Below are positions 1 to 11,370 of a DNA stretch of 64,000 bases, piece by piece. The position numbers and the translations under genes were made by a program. Each line of letters opens with the position of its first letter. Within the stretch, counting starts at the first letter, position 1. The stretch is from Ctena decussata (taxonomy: Eukaryota > Mollusca > Bivalvia > Lucinida > Lucinidae). The notes beneath the pieces are model-generated. The model did not search any database. It saw only the letters and a list, made by a program, of their open reading frames with translations, and was not told the DNA's origin. The stretch covers positions 22,899,899 to 22,963,898 of the forward strand of contig OZ022512.1 of the NCBI GenBank assembly GCA_963989385.1. Reading direction: 5' to 3'.

Positions 1-735
1 AGGACTGGGCATATGTGTGTAAAATCAGGTTACTGAAACTTTAGGCCCTTACAGAATGCCTAAACATCAAGACCATATACCCAATAACAAAATAACAAGG
101 GCCATAATCCTCCTAATATGAATCTGATGAAATATGAACATTGCATTTATGAAGATTCAGCCCATTAATATGAATAGTTCTTGAGTTATCCTTTTACCTT
201 TAAGTGAATGTCTATCATCTATGAAAGGGGAATAACTGTGTCACTAATAAATTTAGCATATCCTAACAATAATCAGAATACTCAATTTACCAAATGCTAA
301 TAGCATACTAAATTTCAGCTCTCTCGGTCAAGTTGGAAAATTGCCAAAAACGACAAAGGGCCATAACTTTGTAAAATATTGGGAAATTGAAATTCCAAAA
401 TCACATGCACATCTTCAGATCATGATGAAACATTCTGCACAATTTCAAGTTGATCTGATAAAAGATGTGGCAGGAGTTGCGGGGACAAGGTCTGAGTCAG
501 CAAGGGCCGTAACTCCATCAAAAATGGCCGAAACAAAAATCAAAAACCACATGCACATCTTCATATCATAAGAATACAATCTGTAAAAATTCAAATCAAT
601 CCGATGAAAGACGTAGGAGGAGTTGCGGGGACAAGATTTCGGACGGACGGACGGATGGAAGGACGGAAGGACGGACGGACTGACACACGGACGGACGAGG
701 GTCATTTCTATAGTCCCCCTCCGCCTACGTCGGGT
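1..735 (+). repeat. 3' part of a non-autonomous element with internal tandem repeats and a (GGAC)n run
   Basis: Two related units of about 145 bp are seen; the phrase GAGTTGCGGGGACAAG occurs near 473 and again near 618. They are followed by a GGAC/GGAA-rich run (640-700) and a short C-rich end near 710-735. The same plan (unit array, GGAC run, short terminal motif) recurs at 20894-23000, 27945-29593 and 29876-31600. The left end is outside the window. Short open frames across it are not credible genes. Confidence 0.6.
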
Positions 736-1104
736 GACAATAACGCCTATGTCAAAATCTATCCAATAATATCAAAGGTCAATGAATATTTAATCTTCGT
801 TTTTTTCTCGCCGTACTGCAATGCGACCGCGGTCCATTTTGGAATACCAAATTGGACAGCTGAATCGTGAGATAGGTCGTTGTCGCTACACAGTGTCAAA
901 ATTACGGATGTGGGTGCCTGCCGACATAGCTTACATATTCATGAAAGTTATTGTCAAATCTTCAACTAGAGACATTGCGCCGATTATCTTTTTTTAAAGA
1001 TTTTTCTTGTTTGTCATCTGCTGAAATTGTCGTCTGCATCAAATATTGTGAATATTTTGACAATATTTGTCTATAACTAACTCTTGTAGAAATGATGTCT
1101 AGGC
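736..1104. other. Unassigned AT-rich DNA
   Basis: No gene, splice-bounded open frame or recognised repeat is seen here. Confidence 0.5.
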
Positions 1105-1162
1105 AGCAAACAGTTTGAATCTCAGATCAGGCCCCACATTGATCTGAGATCAAACTGTTTGC
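1105..1162. repeat. Short foldback hairpin repeat (family C)
   Basis: The arms begin GCAAACAGTTTGA and end TCAAACTGTTTGC, with a complementary ATCTCAGATCA core. It belongs to a dispersed family of 60-70 bp hairpins with GCAAACAGT ends, found about eight times in the window. Confidence 0.7.
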
Positions 1163-1479
1163 CCAGATACCCCTAAAGGGGTAGTCCGAATGGAATGGGT
1201 TAAACTGACTTTTCCTGAACAATTCTTACTTTAATTCTATAGATGTTTTCGTTATAAGGGTTGATTAATGCCTTCTTTCTATTGAAGAGAACTCATAATC
1301 CATTGAATGGTATAATATAATCCATCACTAGATAATAATCACCAATATTCCCTGATGATTTATAGGATAACACTGTCTTTTATGTGGGGGCCCAAGAATA
1401 AACATCATGGCACAGTTGTTGGTACAAATTACAGCACAAAGAGGCATTCTTTTTTCTTTGACTTATTGAGGTGGGTGGA
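1163..1479. other. Unassigned DNA
   Basis: AT-rich, nothing recognised. Confidence 0.45.
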
Positions 1480-1665
1480 TACTGTCATGTATTTTTCAGA
1501 CCTTTTTTACAAAGGGGAATAACTTTTGTGACTTCCTGTTTACTTCCCTGGACAAAGAAACAGACCAAAACCAGTTAACTCTTAAAGGAAAAAATTTGCT
1601 CCTCTAGGAGCCATTTTTTTCCTTCAAGAGTTGACTACTATTTAGAAGGGAGGCAAATGGTTTAG
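1480..1665. mobile_element. Foldback MITE (family D)
   Basis: A dyad is centred on AAATTTGCTCCTCTAGGAGC with outer arms related to ACTCTTAAAGGAAA. Related copies lie at 4940-5240, 12440-12650, 17225-17410 and 25960-26345. No coding capacity, so it would need a transposase in trans. Confidence 0.65.
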
Positions 1666-1852
1666 ATGCTTCCCCTGAGACTATACCCATACATCGTAAT
1701 ACTGACTGATAAAGAGAATTGGGTTTAACAACCCAGCAGGCTAGCTTTTTGACTACTGTCTATGTCCAGACCCATTGCCAACCCCAGGTTATTCATTAAA
1801 CAGTTATGCCACTACATTCACAATAACAGAAACAACTATTTCAGGCACTCAC

Positions 1853-1897
1853 CTAAACTTTATACATTCTTGAATTCCATGCTGGCACTTGATCAGC
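1853..1897 (-). CDS. Candidate internal exon, protein unrecognised
   Basis: Read on the minus strand, a pyrimidine-rich acceptor (TTTCTCTTTTTCAG) precedes 45 nt that end at a consensus donor (AG then GTGAGT). Only one frame is open, giving LIKCQHGIQECIKF after one leading nucleotide. It would be the most downstream of four exon-like segments on this strand (45.0, 24.4, 17.6 and 1.9 kb). Its phase does not fit directly to the 17.6-kb segment, so either an exon of 3n+1 nt lies between them or this call is wrong. The peptide resembles no family I can name. A 45-nt segment with both splice sites can occur by chance, so confidence is modest. Confidence 0.4.
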   Translation of the reverse strand, partial: ADQVPAWNSRMYKV

Positions 1898-2574
1898 CTG
1901 AAAAAGAGAAATAATTAATAAACACACATCAAATATCACAGACTGAGAGAATACAAGGACTTGGATCAATTTGTGATAAACACTGATTATTCTATCAAAC
2001 TATCTATGTTCTCACATATTTATTAATATTTTCAATCAAAATAAATTAATTCAAGCCCAAACACTTAGGTGTATGAGTAAAATTAAACACAAACAACAAC
2101 TCAGATGGAAACAGTTGTCTCCCTTTTCACATGGGGCTACTCTTAAATGAAAGAATTTGCTCCCTATAGAGAAAGGATTTACTGACCCACCAGGGATGCA
2201 AATTATTGTGTTTTAGTTGTCCCCCTTGTGCAAATGGCACTGAAACTAAGGGTGTGGCCAAAATTAGACAGGTCTTCACCTGTGTTTAAACAAAAAGCAA
2301 CAAAGAACTGGTATAAGATCAAAGCAAACCTGCATGTTATCATGAAATCCTGCAATCCACTGCCAAAACCACACAAGATCAAAGATCAAGGATTAAGCCT
2401 AGATAATCCAAGAAGAAAGTAAAGATAAGACCAAACTTACAACTTGCTAAGAATTTAGGCTACCTTGCATAGAACTACTGAAATTACCCAAAATATTGGG
2501 ACATTTTAAGCAATTACTGTGTTTACTATAAAATTCGAACATATATGGTATAGACCCTGATGTAGTTGCTGTTT
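1898..2574. other. Unassigned DNA with a MITE D remnant
   Basis: Contains a half-copy of the family D core near 2115-2185. A minus-strand segment at about 2439-2475 has splice-like edges but stops in every frame. Confidence 0.45.
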
Positions 2575-2665
2575 TACGACCACGGTATAAACAGCTATGG
2601 TCATGTCAGGACGGTCAGTTACCCTAACCATACTATTCCTGGGCAGTCTGATCTGGATGGAAACT
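2575..2665 (-). repeat. SINE body fragment (family S1)
   Basis: The stretch from GTCAGTTACCCTAACCA to TATTCCTGGGC matches the body of the fuller minus-strand SINE at 48888-49164. The tRNA-like head is absent. Confidence 0.6.
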
Positions 2666-2959
2666 GTTTGCAGGTGCATTTTTGTGTCTGTTTTAGAGAA
2701 AATACAGTATCTGGTATTTCCCCTGTTATTTGGTACATCAACATGGTTTATGTACTCCATACATCACATCCAAAACTTTGATTACCTACAATTAGTGGCT
2801 AATTATGAAAGGGTTGTGACCTCAAGCTGCTTTTTCTCTTCTTTTTGCCTGCAGGATATAAGAACCATTAGGAACCATCAGAAGTGGTAGCTTGAACAAT
2901 AAACAATCTGTTTTATGAATGGAATCAGAGACTTGCCACCAGCTATTTAGAGACCTTGG

Positions 2960-3170
2960 AGTGAGTGAGTGAACTCGGGGTTAAATGTCCCACCAACAAC
3001 TAGGTCATACGGAGACAGCACCTTGGTTTGAAGTCTCATCCAAAGGACTGGAGAAGTGGGGAATCAATCTTGCCGACCCTGAATTGATAGTTCAGCCTGC
3101 TATCCACTCTACTACCCCTGCTCCTAGAGACCTTGAATGTGCCACCATAGGGCCTAATCATCAAACTGCT
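2960..3170 (-). repeat. tRNA-related SINE (family S3)
   Basis: Begins GTGAGTGAACTCGGGG and contains CCCACCAACAAC and a GGGGAATCAATCTTG block, which on the minus strand resembles a degenerate tRNA box B. Copies are at 25428-25570 and 46545-46640. Confidence 0.6.
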
Positions 3171-3419
3171 CCTTAAGAACAGCCCAATCTGGGTCTACAT
3201 TGCTTGCTCAAATACCTCTGTAGAAGCAGAGTACTGGAAACCAAGTCATTCCATTCCATTGGTTACAATTTGCTCCCACATGATGCCCAGAGCCTGGCAT
3301 TGTACTCTTACAGGAAAAATGACACTATTATAGGAAATAATTTGCTCCCTCTGGTAAGAGTGCCATCCAAAATCAATGAAATGCAGTGTAGCTAAAAACA
3401 AGCACAGATATATCCCATT

Positions 3420-3478
3420 CCGTTCCACCACTGTCTACTCCAGTCCACTCCACTCCACTCCACTCCACTCTCCACTCC
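3420..3478. repeat. 5-bp microsatellite (CCACT)n
   Basis: Tandem CACTC units with small interruptions at 3433-3478. Confidence 0.85.
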
Positions 3479-4939
3479 ATGTTTTAAAATATGCCACAGA
3501 AAAAACAGAAGTTTTGCTCATCATAAACCTCAGCATCAAAGGTTACAATATTGAGGCTGAAGTACACCAGCTGGGTTGTCAATCACAAAACAGATCATTA
3601 TGTCAACTTTTATTTCTATTAGCCACTGGTCATTGCCACTGATACTCATTAATTTTAATTCATTTAAATTTTATACCACATTTAACCTAGTAATTGCACA
3701 TACTGTGTACAACATTAATTCTACAAAATGTTATCAATTACTATCTATTAGATTACAGTTTCCCTTTATTACAGCTGTATATATGTATATGTACCAAAGT
3801 AATCCTATTAAACTCAAAGGGGAATCTTACAAAATCTTTAAGGCATAAAAAGTAAAAAAAAAAAAAACAGCCACTGCCAAATTACCTCTTATAAATAATT
3901 GATAGTATTAAGTGATAGTAGAAGTGAGTGTGAATGAGTGTACCTCTCTACCATTTTTGCCTCCCTAATGCTTCTCAGTAGGGGTCAATTTGCTGACCTT
4001 TGCTCCTTTAGTATTTCAATATTTCAAAAAAACATTAATAATCATTCAATATCCTGTTTATTAAGTATAAGTAGGTTTTCCTTTCTACTACTGAGCTTCA
4101 TTCTTTATGACTTTCCAAGAGTGAAGATCCTGTTATTTTACTATTTTTATGGCATTTCCATACAATTTTATGCCAGAAATCTCATTCCTGAGCTAATTTT
4201 AGCCAGTCCGTAGGAAAATCCACAACATGACATAAGGCATGATCAGCAACCGCCCCCGGGTGCCCCATTCCCCCAGCCCACCCCATCTAACAACATTGTT
4301 AGTTTTCAACAACTGGGCCCAAATCTACTAGATACCGGTATCAAAATAGAGTTAGCTGCATAATATGATAATTCCTGTTCATAATCCATAACACTGGAGA
4401 AAGTGACCAGTGGGCTTTTTCCATGCAGACTTTCATTCTTGCACATCAAAGCCTATACCACATAACAAGTACATACAGGCCCATTTCTAAAGGGGGTGGG
4501 GGGTAATCTAAGTTCATATTTTTGCTTTAGAAATCCCTCTGTATTTATGCAAACACTGTAGGCCCTTCATAGTCTTCATGTTTTGTGGTGATATACCATC
4601 TGGGTCTTCACTGTTTGGCTAATTCTTTTTTATGGGAAGCAAGGCATTATTAGGTTCAGTACAGATATAAAAGATCAAGTTCTGGAAGAACAGGAATAAC
4701 TTCAAAGAAATTCCATCTTTGAAATAAAGCCAGTTTTTCTGGTTCAGTGTGCAGTACTGGAACGAAACATTACAAATGGGCTCTAACTACAGCAGAAGTT
4801 TGTGTTTTACAACCTGTAACTATGGGAACAGAAAAGGTCTCATCAGGCTCCTTTCTTTGAAGACCTTTTAAACAGTGAATATTACCGAACTATGTTAGTC
4901 AGGTCTGGTGGGAAATCAGACTCGACAGATGGATGGATG
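3479..4939. other. Unassigned AT-rich DNA with repeat scraps
   Basis: Holds a short A-run near 3855 and a half-copy of foldback family E ending CAACAACTGGGCCCA at about 4308-4322. The longest open frame (about 91 codons, 3938-4213) shows no domain or splice context. Confidence 0.45.
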
Positions 4940-5240
4940 AACTCTACTATTTTCCTCTTTTTTGCCTCCCTTCTCAAAAGGGGTCAGCAGTCTTCAAGGA
5001 AAGAATTTGCTCCTATAGGAGAAAATTCTTTCCTTTAAGAGAAGACCCCATTTCAAAGAGCTATGTCGTCCAAAGAACCAAACAGGAGTTCATGTTTTTC
5101 CCCTTTGTAAGACTGATGTAAAACATGGAGGTTAGCAAGTCAATATAACATTATTTCTGGAAAAACTAGGCAGGCGTTTATCAGAGCAGAGGTGCTTATT
5201 AGGATTAATACGGTACTTTCAGAGCTAAACCAGGAAACTT
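4940..5240. mobile_element. Foldback MITE (family D), longer copy
   Basis: Central dyad AAGAATTTGCTCCTATAGGA at 5004-5023, flanked by GGGTCA and GACCCCATTT arms. The right flank (about 5170-5230) matches 26275-26345 beside another family D copy, so the element is longer than the hairpin alone. Confidence 0.65.
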
Positions 5241-5672
5241 GTCTTTATGGTTTGCTCTGGTATTTTAGTTTATGGCAGTGTATAAACCCATGAACCAAAA
5301 GCGCTGCATTGTGCATAAACAGCAATGTTTCTGGCAACCAGAAGTCTGGCATCCGATTTCTGGATATCAGTCAAAGAAGGTCACATGGTTATCTTACTGG
5401 CTCAATATTTTCAGATTCTAGTGTTTTCAAAGTCTGCAATTTCTGTTATAGTTTGCTGTGTTCCTTTCACAGAATCCATCTTTTGTACAGTTTTTCTGGA
5501 CAGCCATGAAAATAAAGCAAGCTGCTGACCAAGTGGAAAAAGAAAATGTTTGGAAAAATAAAAATCCTTCAGGAAGCAATGCATTGTGCTATACTGCAAA
5601 ATAAGGTGAAGTTGAGATGGTCATCAGGTCAAAATAGTATTACATGTCTCACCATGTAGCTATAGCTCTACA
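5241..5672. other. Unassigned DNA
   Basis: Short open frames only; no domain seen. Confidence 0.4.
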
Positions 5673-5860
5673 GTAGGCAGAGTAGGCAGTGCTCTAGTAG
5701 GCAGAGTAGGCAGCTCTCTCGTAGGCAGAGCAGGCCATTTTAGTAGGCAGAGTAGGCAACTCTCTAGTAGGCAGCTGTCTCGTTACGGCAGAGTAGGCAG
5801 CTCAGTTAAGGCAGCCAGTAGGACGCTCATCAGTAGGCAGAGTAGGTACCTTTCTAAACA
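5673..5860. repeat. GTAGGCAG minisatellite
   Basis: Repeated AGTAGGCAGAGTAGGCAG blocks separated by CTCTCT-like spacers. Inverted TAGGCAG/CTGCCTA motifs continue to about 6000. Confidence 0.8.
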
Positions 5861-6142
5861 AGGTAGCTGCCTACTGATTGCCTACTTCATATAAGGAGTA
5901 GGCAGCTCCACATTTACATAGCAATTTTCCCATTGGCAGCCTATAGGAAGCCTACAAAGTGACCCTTAGGCAGCCTATAGGCTGCAACAGTTGGCAGCTC
6001 CTTATATTTTTTGTATGGGATAGCCACATGTATGACAGTGCAACATACATTATTCTGCAACCAGGGGAGTCTCCTGCTTTGGCTTTAAAGTTAATGAAAT
6101 GAATTTCATACAATGTATGCTACTGGAGTATGTTAAATGATG

Positions 6143-6381
6143 TGAGCCGCAACACGAAAAAAACAACAATGTGGTTGTGCGCCCAGCGCAGACTCAGATC
6201 AGTCTGGGCATCCGCCCAGTCTGATCAGAATCCTCGCTTTGCCCTTAAAGGGTAGCTAAGGGTCTAAGCTATCTTCATGCGGACAGCAAAGACTCTGATC
6301 AGACTGGGCGGATGCCCAGGCTGATCTGAGTCTGTGCTGGGCGCACAACCACATTGTTGGTTTTCTTGTGTCGCGGCTCAT
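6143..6381. mobile_element. Foldback MITE (family A), full length
   Basis: Terminal inverted repeats start GAGCCGC and end GCGGCTC. The arms include TGGTTGTGCGCCCAGCGCAG and its complement, so the element folds almost end to end over about 238 bp. Other copies: 15750-15930 and 32705-32878 (degenerate), 27522-27760, 35541-35781, 43726-43963 and 51122-51354. It has no coding capacity. Confidence 0.85.
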
Positions 6382-6918
6382 GTATGTAATTCTCATTATA
6401 ATGATTTAGAAGATTAACCCTGATGATTCACATTCTTTATGCTCATCTCATTCCATACTGCATGTAAAAAGCATTACTTTCACTTCCCATATGAATGCAA
6501 TGTATGACAAAGAATGTTATAAGATTGCATCTAATGTAAGTCTTGCATTCTGGGAGACATCAGTGATAAACAAGCTTGTGATGGCTCGTAATGTCATGTT
6601 TTCTATGTTCCTACAGAGCTCACAAAGGGGCAAAATGCCTTTGAAGCATGCATAACAAAATATCAAGGCCATAGATGACTTGCAGTTTTACAGCTTACAG
6701 TTGGACTAGTACAACTAAGGCTCGACTAACGACCAACGAAATTCCCGACATCAGAAACCTTTAGTGGCATATATAAGGTCTCTAAGTTCGTGAACAAAGT
6801 TTTCCAGTTTCTTTCTTGAATAGTAATAAAATAATAAATCACAACCCCTTCTTTTCAAATAAAGCAAAAAAGGAAAACGAGCTAGATCCGCCACGCTTTG
6901 TTTAAGAAATAGATCAGC
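6382..6918. other. Unassigned DNA
   Basis: No supported gene; mostly AT-rich unique-looking sequence. Confidence 0.4.
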
Positions 6919-7063
6919 TCTAGCAGTGAATTGTTGAGTAATAATTCACTGTTTGGAGGTCAGTTGTAAAGTAGATCATATCACCAGCGCGGAGCGCGAG
7001 TGATATATCTACTTACAACTGACCGACAAACAGTGAATTATTACTCAACAATTCAATGCTAGA
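6919..7063. repeat. Long near-perfect hairpin
   Basis: Arms of about 64 bp (6919-6984 and 7000-7063) flank a GC-rich loop containing CAGCGCGGAGCGCGA. The stem contains GAATTGTTGAGTAATAATTC. Probably a solo foldback element or the subterminal hairpin of a larger one. Confidence 0.8.
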
Positions 7064-7599
7064 ACTGAACTATTTCGATTCTAACACTCAAAAACGCTGA
7101 AAAACTATTCTTTTCATTCAAACTCTCCCAACCTTCCTGCCAGCGCGTTCATGCTCCCGCCAATATTCTTAACTGTATCTAAGATAAATGTACGTTTTTA
7201 TGGCGATTTAAGAAAGAGAAAGAGACGTTACACCGTCTAACGTCTGAAAACGTCACAAAATTACGTCAGTTATTGCAGTGACGTCAGCAATTAGACTCAC
7301 GCGCTCCGTAACAGTGAATTGTTGCAGAATAAAACACGGCAACTTTCCTTTGCTTCTACAGGCGCACTGTGTTAGAATATTTATTTAACCGTGTCCAATG
7401 ACGTGTATTTCACCGTTGTGCATAGTTGTACATCTTTACTAAAATGAGTTGTTGTTATTCATTTGTGTGATTGATATTTGGGTTGAAAATGGCTGAACAA
7501 GCCAGTGGTACAAGCATGAGTAGGATGAAAATTCGAGTGGAAAAGTCCTCCGAGGGCGAGAAAGCCTCGGAGTGTTTTCTACCTCTAGTGGGTTAACTG
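7064..7599. other. Unassigned DNA
   Basis: GC content is higher than in the surroundings, with two CCTCCGAGG-type dyads near 7545-7575. No credible open frame. Confidence 0.4.
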
Positions 7600-7850
7600 G
7601 GCGGTCGGGTCGGGCGATGGTGATGGGTAACTTTCAGTACTGGTGCGTCCTACTTATTTTGATTATTTTGGGGCAAGGACCGGCAGTGCTTGCTATTTTG
7701 CAGTAGATACGGGAAGGGTTGTTTGGACATTTTTCTCTCATCTGTCCTTTCTCCTTTCTCGCCTACTCTCTGGGAGACGGCTCGATATAGACTGAAATAC
7801 TATCTCAAAGGGCCGTTAAAACCTAAACGACCAAACAACTAATTACCTCC
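7600..7850 (+). repeat. SINE tail copy (family S5)
   Basis: Shares the order GTCGGGCGATGGTG, then GTCCTACTTATTT, then TATAGACTGAAATACT with 20665-20893, in direct orientation. The GAAATACT block followed by an A-rich tail is typical of tRNA-derived SINE 3' domains in molluscs. Confidence 0.65.
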
Positions 7851-8532
7851 CGCTGTCATTGTCGTAAACAAAGAAACTACATATAGTACCCTGATGCAAT
7901 GGTATGGGTCCTTCCCAGGGGTTCTGCCGAACGATTCCTTAATAGAAACTGTCTGGGTGCCTGAGTCCGTCTGTCATCTGTGTCAAATTCAAAGATAGTG
8001 TGCACGTTGTTCCTGGGATCGGTATCCGACCTAGCCGCCCCAAAACGTGCCTGAGCTGAGAACGATCGATTGATTGGGGCCTAGGTTTAAATTATTATCT
8101 TGAATAGAAGAAGAGCGAAACGTCGAAATATATGACAAGAACGCTCATACGAACGGCTAAGCAATGCTTTTGTGTAAAGCGCTCAGTAGACTTACAAGAC
8201 CAGCACCACTATCCGAGGTATAGGTCCAAATGCAACATAATTGCATGTAAAACACTTTGAAGAAAGCTTCAGAATAGAATAGAATGACGACATTAGGAGA
8301 ATAAGTTGCAGAGTTCTAGATGTGAGTGGGCACTGGGTGACAATTTTTGTCAGATCTGCGTATAAACCCCTCATCTGAACTGCCTCAACGAGGCTGGATG
8401 AGGTACCACAAGCCTGTCAGTTCATCCTCCGTCACACTGTGTCTGGGCAGGCTTAGACATACTAAGCGGTTGACCTGGTTACCAATACTGAGTGCACATA
8501 CTTCCGCCAGTAACAGACAACTATCCTTGCCG
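7851..8532. other. Unassigned DNA with an S1-like inverted fragment
   Basis: The part at 8440-8524 is roughly the reverse complement of 8685-8735, part of SINE family S1. Nothing else is recognised. Confidence 0.4.
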
Positions 8533-8745
8533 GCGGCCTGCTAGCGCAGTCGGCATCGCGTCAGACTGCAGGTCAAGGGGTCCTGAGATCGATTCCCAGA
8601 CAGGCCACAAAACGCTCGTGGAGACTGATCATGAAATATTTTCTATGGTCATTCTTTCCCTTCTGCTGATTCAAGAAGGGCAGTTGTCAGTTACTGGCGA
8701 AAGTATGTGCACTAAGTACTGGTTAAACGTTTAGGAGGTCTAATT
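8533..8745 (+). repeat. tRNA-derived SINE (family S1), plus-strand copy
   Basis: The head carries a tRNA-like box A (TAGCGCAGTCGG) and a box B-like GATCGATTCCC, the internal RNA polymerase III promoter elements. The body includes CAGTTACTGGCGAAAGTA. The acceptor stem does not close cleanly, so this is a SINE and not a functional tRNA gene. Confidence 0.75.
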
Positions 8746-8904
8746 AAAATCTTAAAGAGCTTCTTCGAGAGTAGAGAACACATTCGAAAGAAGGAACATG
8801 GGCCATACCATGGAACAGTGTCATGGAACAGTTTGAGTAGCTTAACTGACCGCCTCGGCATGACCTTAGCTGTTTACTGGGCCGTAAATACTCAATAAAA
8901 CAAA
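8746..8904. other. Short unassigned spacer
   Basis: Contains a SINE-like A-rich tail (CAATAAAACAAACAAAC) near 8895. Confidence 0.4.
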
Positions 8905-9075
8905 CAAACTCACAACTGCCCTTAAGTCAGCGGAAGGGAGAGAATGAGCGTAGAAAATATTTCATGATCAATCTTCACGACTGTTCAGGGGCCGGGCTGG
9001 GAACCAAACTCGCGACCGCTTGGTCTGCAGACCGACGTGCTGCCGACTGCGCTAGACGGCTCGGTAGGACACATG
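8905..9075 (-). repeat. tRNA-derived SINE (family S1), minus-strand copy
   Basis: On the minus strand it shows TAGCGCAGTCGG then GAGTTTGGTTCCC, and shares GATCATGAAATATTTTCTA with the plus-strand copy at 8533. The two copies face each other. Confidence 0.75.
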
Positions 9076-9117
9076 TCAAATTCTGAGGGTACCAAACTCT
9101 CTGCATAGGGTAAAGGT

Positions 9118-10462
9118 CAAGGTTGGCAAAAAGGCGGGAAATACTCATATTTCCCAGGACGGCGGGAAATACTGGTAATTCCCGGGAAATACTGGTAATT
9201 CCCGGGAATTACTGGGAAATTGGTCTCTCTCCACCTAGAAAGTTTTCTATGTTTTATAACAGCCATATAGCTATATATATGCAAAGTAAAAATAATGAAA
9301 CATCCCTTTACTTAAACATCAAACAAAGGCACAAATGAAATATTGTATAGATCTGCAAATGCAATAAAAATATTTTTTATACAAACTGTTCGAAGATGAG
9401 ATCAGCCATGTACTGGATGTACAGTTGTCTCTGTCTATCAATAAGTTTTGTTGTAACATACTGAGATTAAAGTATCTACAGTAATTGTCACCTGTGGTTG
9501 AATCAAAACAATTAAATGATTTTCACACCTTCAGTGGTGTTTGGTCATTACTTACAATAGGAAGCATAGTTTGGGAAAAAAGAAACCTTAGGGAAAAAAG
9601 ACATTACAGGACTTCATCAGGTTACAATGTACCTTTAGACCACAGTGTCCACACATCACTGTTTAATTAATCAGGTGACAAACTCAGGGATACATGCAAG
9701 AAACTGTAGTATGGTACACACTCTTTTTTGTGAGGTAGTTGTGACTCTATGCCTAGCTTCGAAGACCTTCACAGGGTTCTATCAAATTTTGGTATGATCA
9801 AACTTAAGAACAGAAGTAAGCCTGCAGAATGCTATGGCAGCAGTGATAAACCAGCAAGGCTCAGCCTAGATGGAGAATTGGGAGAAATTGTCACCTTAAG
9901 CTGACTGACTTCTCCCTATTTTGAGCTTAGCAAGAAGTCAAAATGTGTAAAACATAAGAAAATCCAAAATTTGGAATAAAACTTCTCCCTGCAATTCAGA
10001 AAATGTCGCAAAACTTCTCCTTGTCTGAGAACTCTAGGCTGACCCCTGAACCAGGCAGAAAGTGTTAACCAAATGATGAAAAGACCTTGGTTTTTTTTAC
10101 CAATACAGTGTTGAAGAAGCAATTTTACAGTCTGTTATTTTTATTAATAAGAATTTTAAAGGCAATTTTCTTTGAAATTATAGCCTTTGACACAACCAAA
10201 TTTCATATGCAGTGTCCTCTGGCATTGACCAGTCCTGGAATTTACATCCTTATTTACATGATATGCATATAAATGATAACAAATATGTGCTATCAACTTA
10301 AATTTAAAGAAATATGTTAGAATATTTTAATAAAAACAGCTAAAAAATTTCATATTTCCCAGTATTTCCCACTTTGGCCAAATTTGGAGTATTTCCCAGG
10401 ACGGTAATTACCGGTAATTACCGCTGGGAATTCCCGACACCGGTATTTCCCGGCCAACCTTG
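9118..10462. mobile_element. Non-autonomous hAT-type DNA transposon with an 8-bp target duplication
   Basis: The termini are CAAGGTTGGC and GCCAACCTTG, flanked on both sides by GTAAAGGT (9110-9117 and 10463-10470). A perfect 8-bp duplication is the hallmark of hAT insertion. Both ends carry clustered GGGAAATAC/GTATTTCCC motifs, probably subterminal transposase-binding repeats. No transposase reading frame is present, so mobility would depend on a related autonomous element. Assignment to hAT rests on duplication length and end structure only. Confidence 0.85.
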
Positions 10463-10474
10463 GTAAAGGTGATT

Positions 10475-11370
10475 TCTAGAATCTCCATGTGTAACGCCTT
10501 TCGTGCCTGAACTGGTCCTCCATGTGTGAACGAGACCTTGGCATGTAAATGGGCGGGTCATCAATGAAAACAACAACAACAAAAAAACAACAGGTAATGT
10601 GAATTGAATCTCCTCCAGTGACCGGGTCCTCCATGGTCGGAAAGGATTCACCACGTGTGAAGGAAACCGTTATAGGTGAACCAAACAAGAAGATGTAAAC
10701 TTGACCTGCACGTGTGAACATGTATTCTACGTCTGACAGGGCCTCCATGTATGAACATTTCTACTTGTTAGAATGGCTTCTCCAGGTGTGGACGAGATCC
10801 CCACATATAAACGGGACGGGACGTGTGAACGAGATAGGTACATATGTACGTATGAAGAAGACACCCACCTGTGAAAAAGTGCTGCACGCTAGATGGAGAC
10901 CTTCGCGGGTCCTGTATTTTTCAAAGATCCAGCAAGTAAAACGGGACATGCAGTCTGATTATCCAAGTATGCAAGGGATCGCCACAATCCACGGTTGAAC
11001 GGGCTGTGCGCCTGTGAAGTGTAAACGGGACCTCCACGTGTTAACGGGACCCGCATGTGAGAAAGGAACCTTCATTTGTGAACAGGTCCTCCATATGTGA
11101 TCAGGAACTGCATTTGCGAACAGGACCGCCACCTGTAAATGGATCTTCCATGAGTGAACGGACCTCCACATGTGTATTGGACCGCTACATGTGAACGGGG
11201 TCTGCAAAAGTGAACGACATATGCAAGGCTGTACCTGCGAAAGGGAACTACATATGCGAACGGGATGTCCATATAGGAACGGGGCTTGCATTTTTCAGCG
11301 GATCCTCTACGTGTTACTGGGACTGTCCATGTGTGAACGAAACGTGAATGTATGAACAGGACCTCATTCT
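10475..11370. repeat. Degenerate array of about 19-20 bp units
   Basis: Dozens of imperfect units follow the pattern CGGGACCTCCACATGTGAA, spaced 18-20 bp in the clearest part (11060-11220). The unit has an ACATGT core. Open frames on both strands are by-products of this periodicity. Confidence 0.75.

Noticed and set aside
2439..2475. Minus-strand micro-exon with splice-like edges
   Set aside because: All three frames contain stops.
2855..2888. Terminal exon after a strong plus-strand acceptor (CTTTTTGCCTGCAG)
   Set aside because: Only 11 codons remain before a stop and no upstream partner exon was found.
8533..8605. Functional tRNA gene
   Set aside because: Boxes A and B are recognisable but the acceptor stem does not close and a SINE body follows directly.
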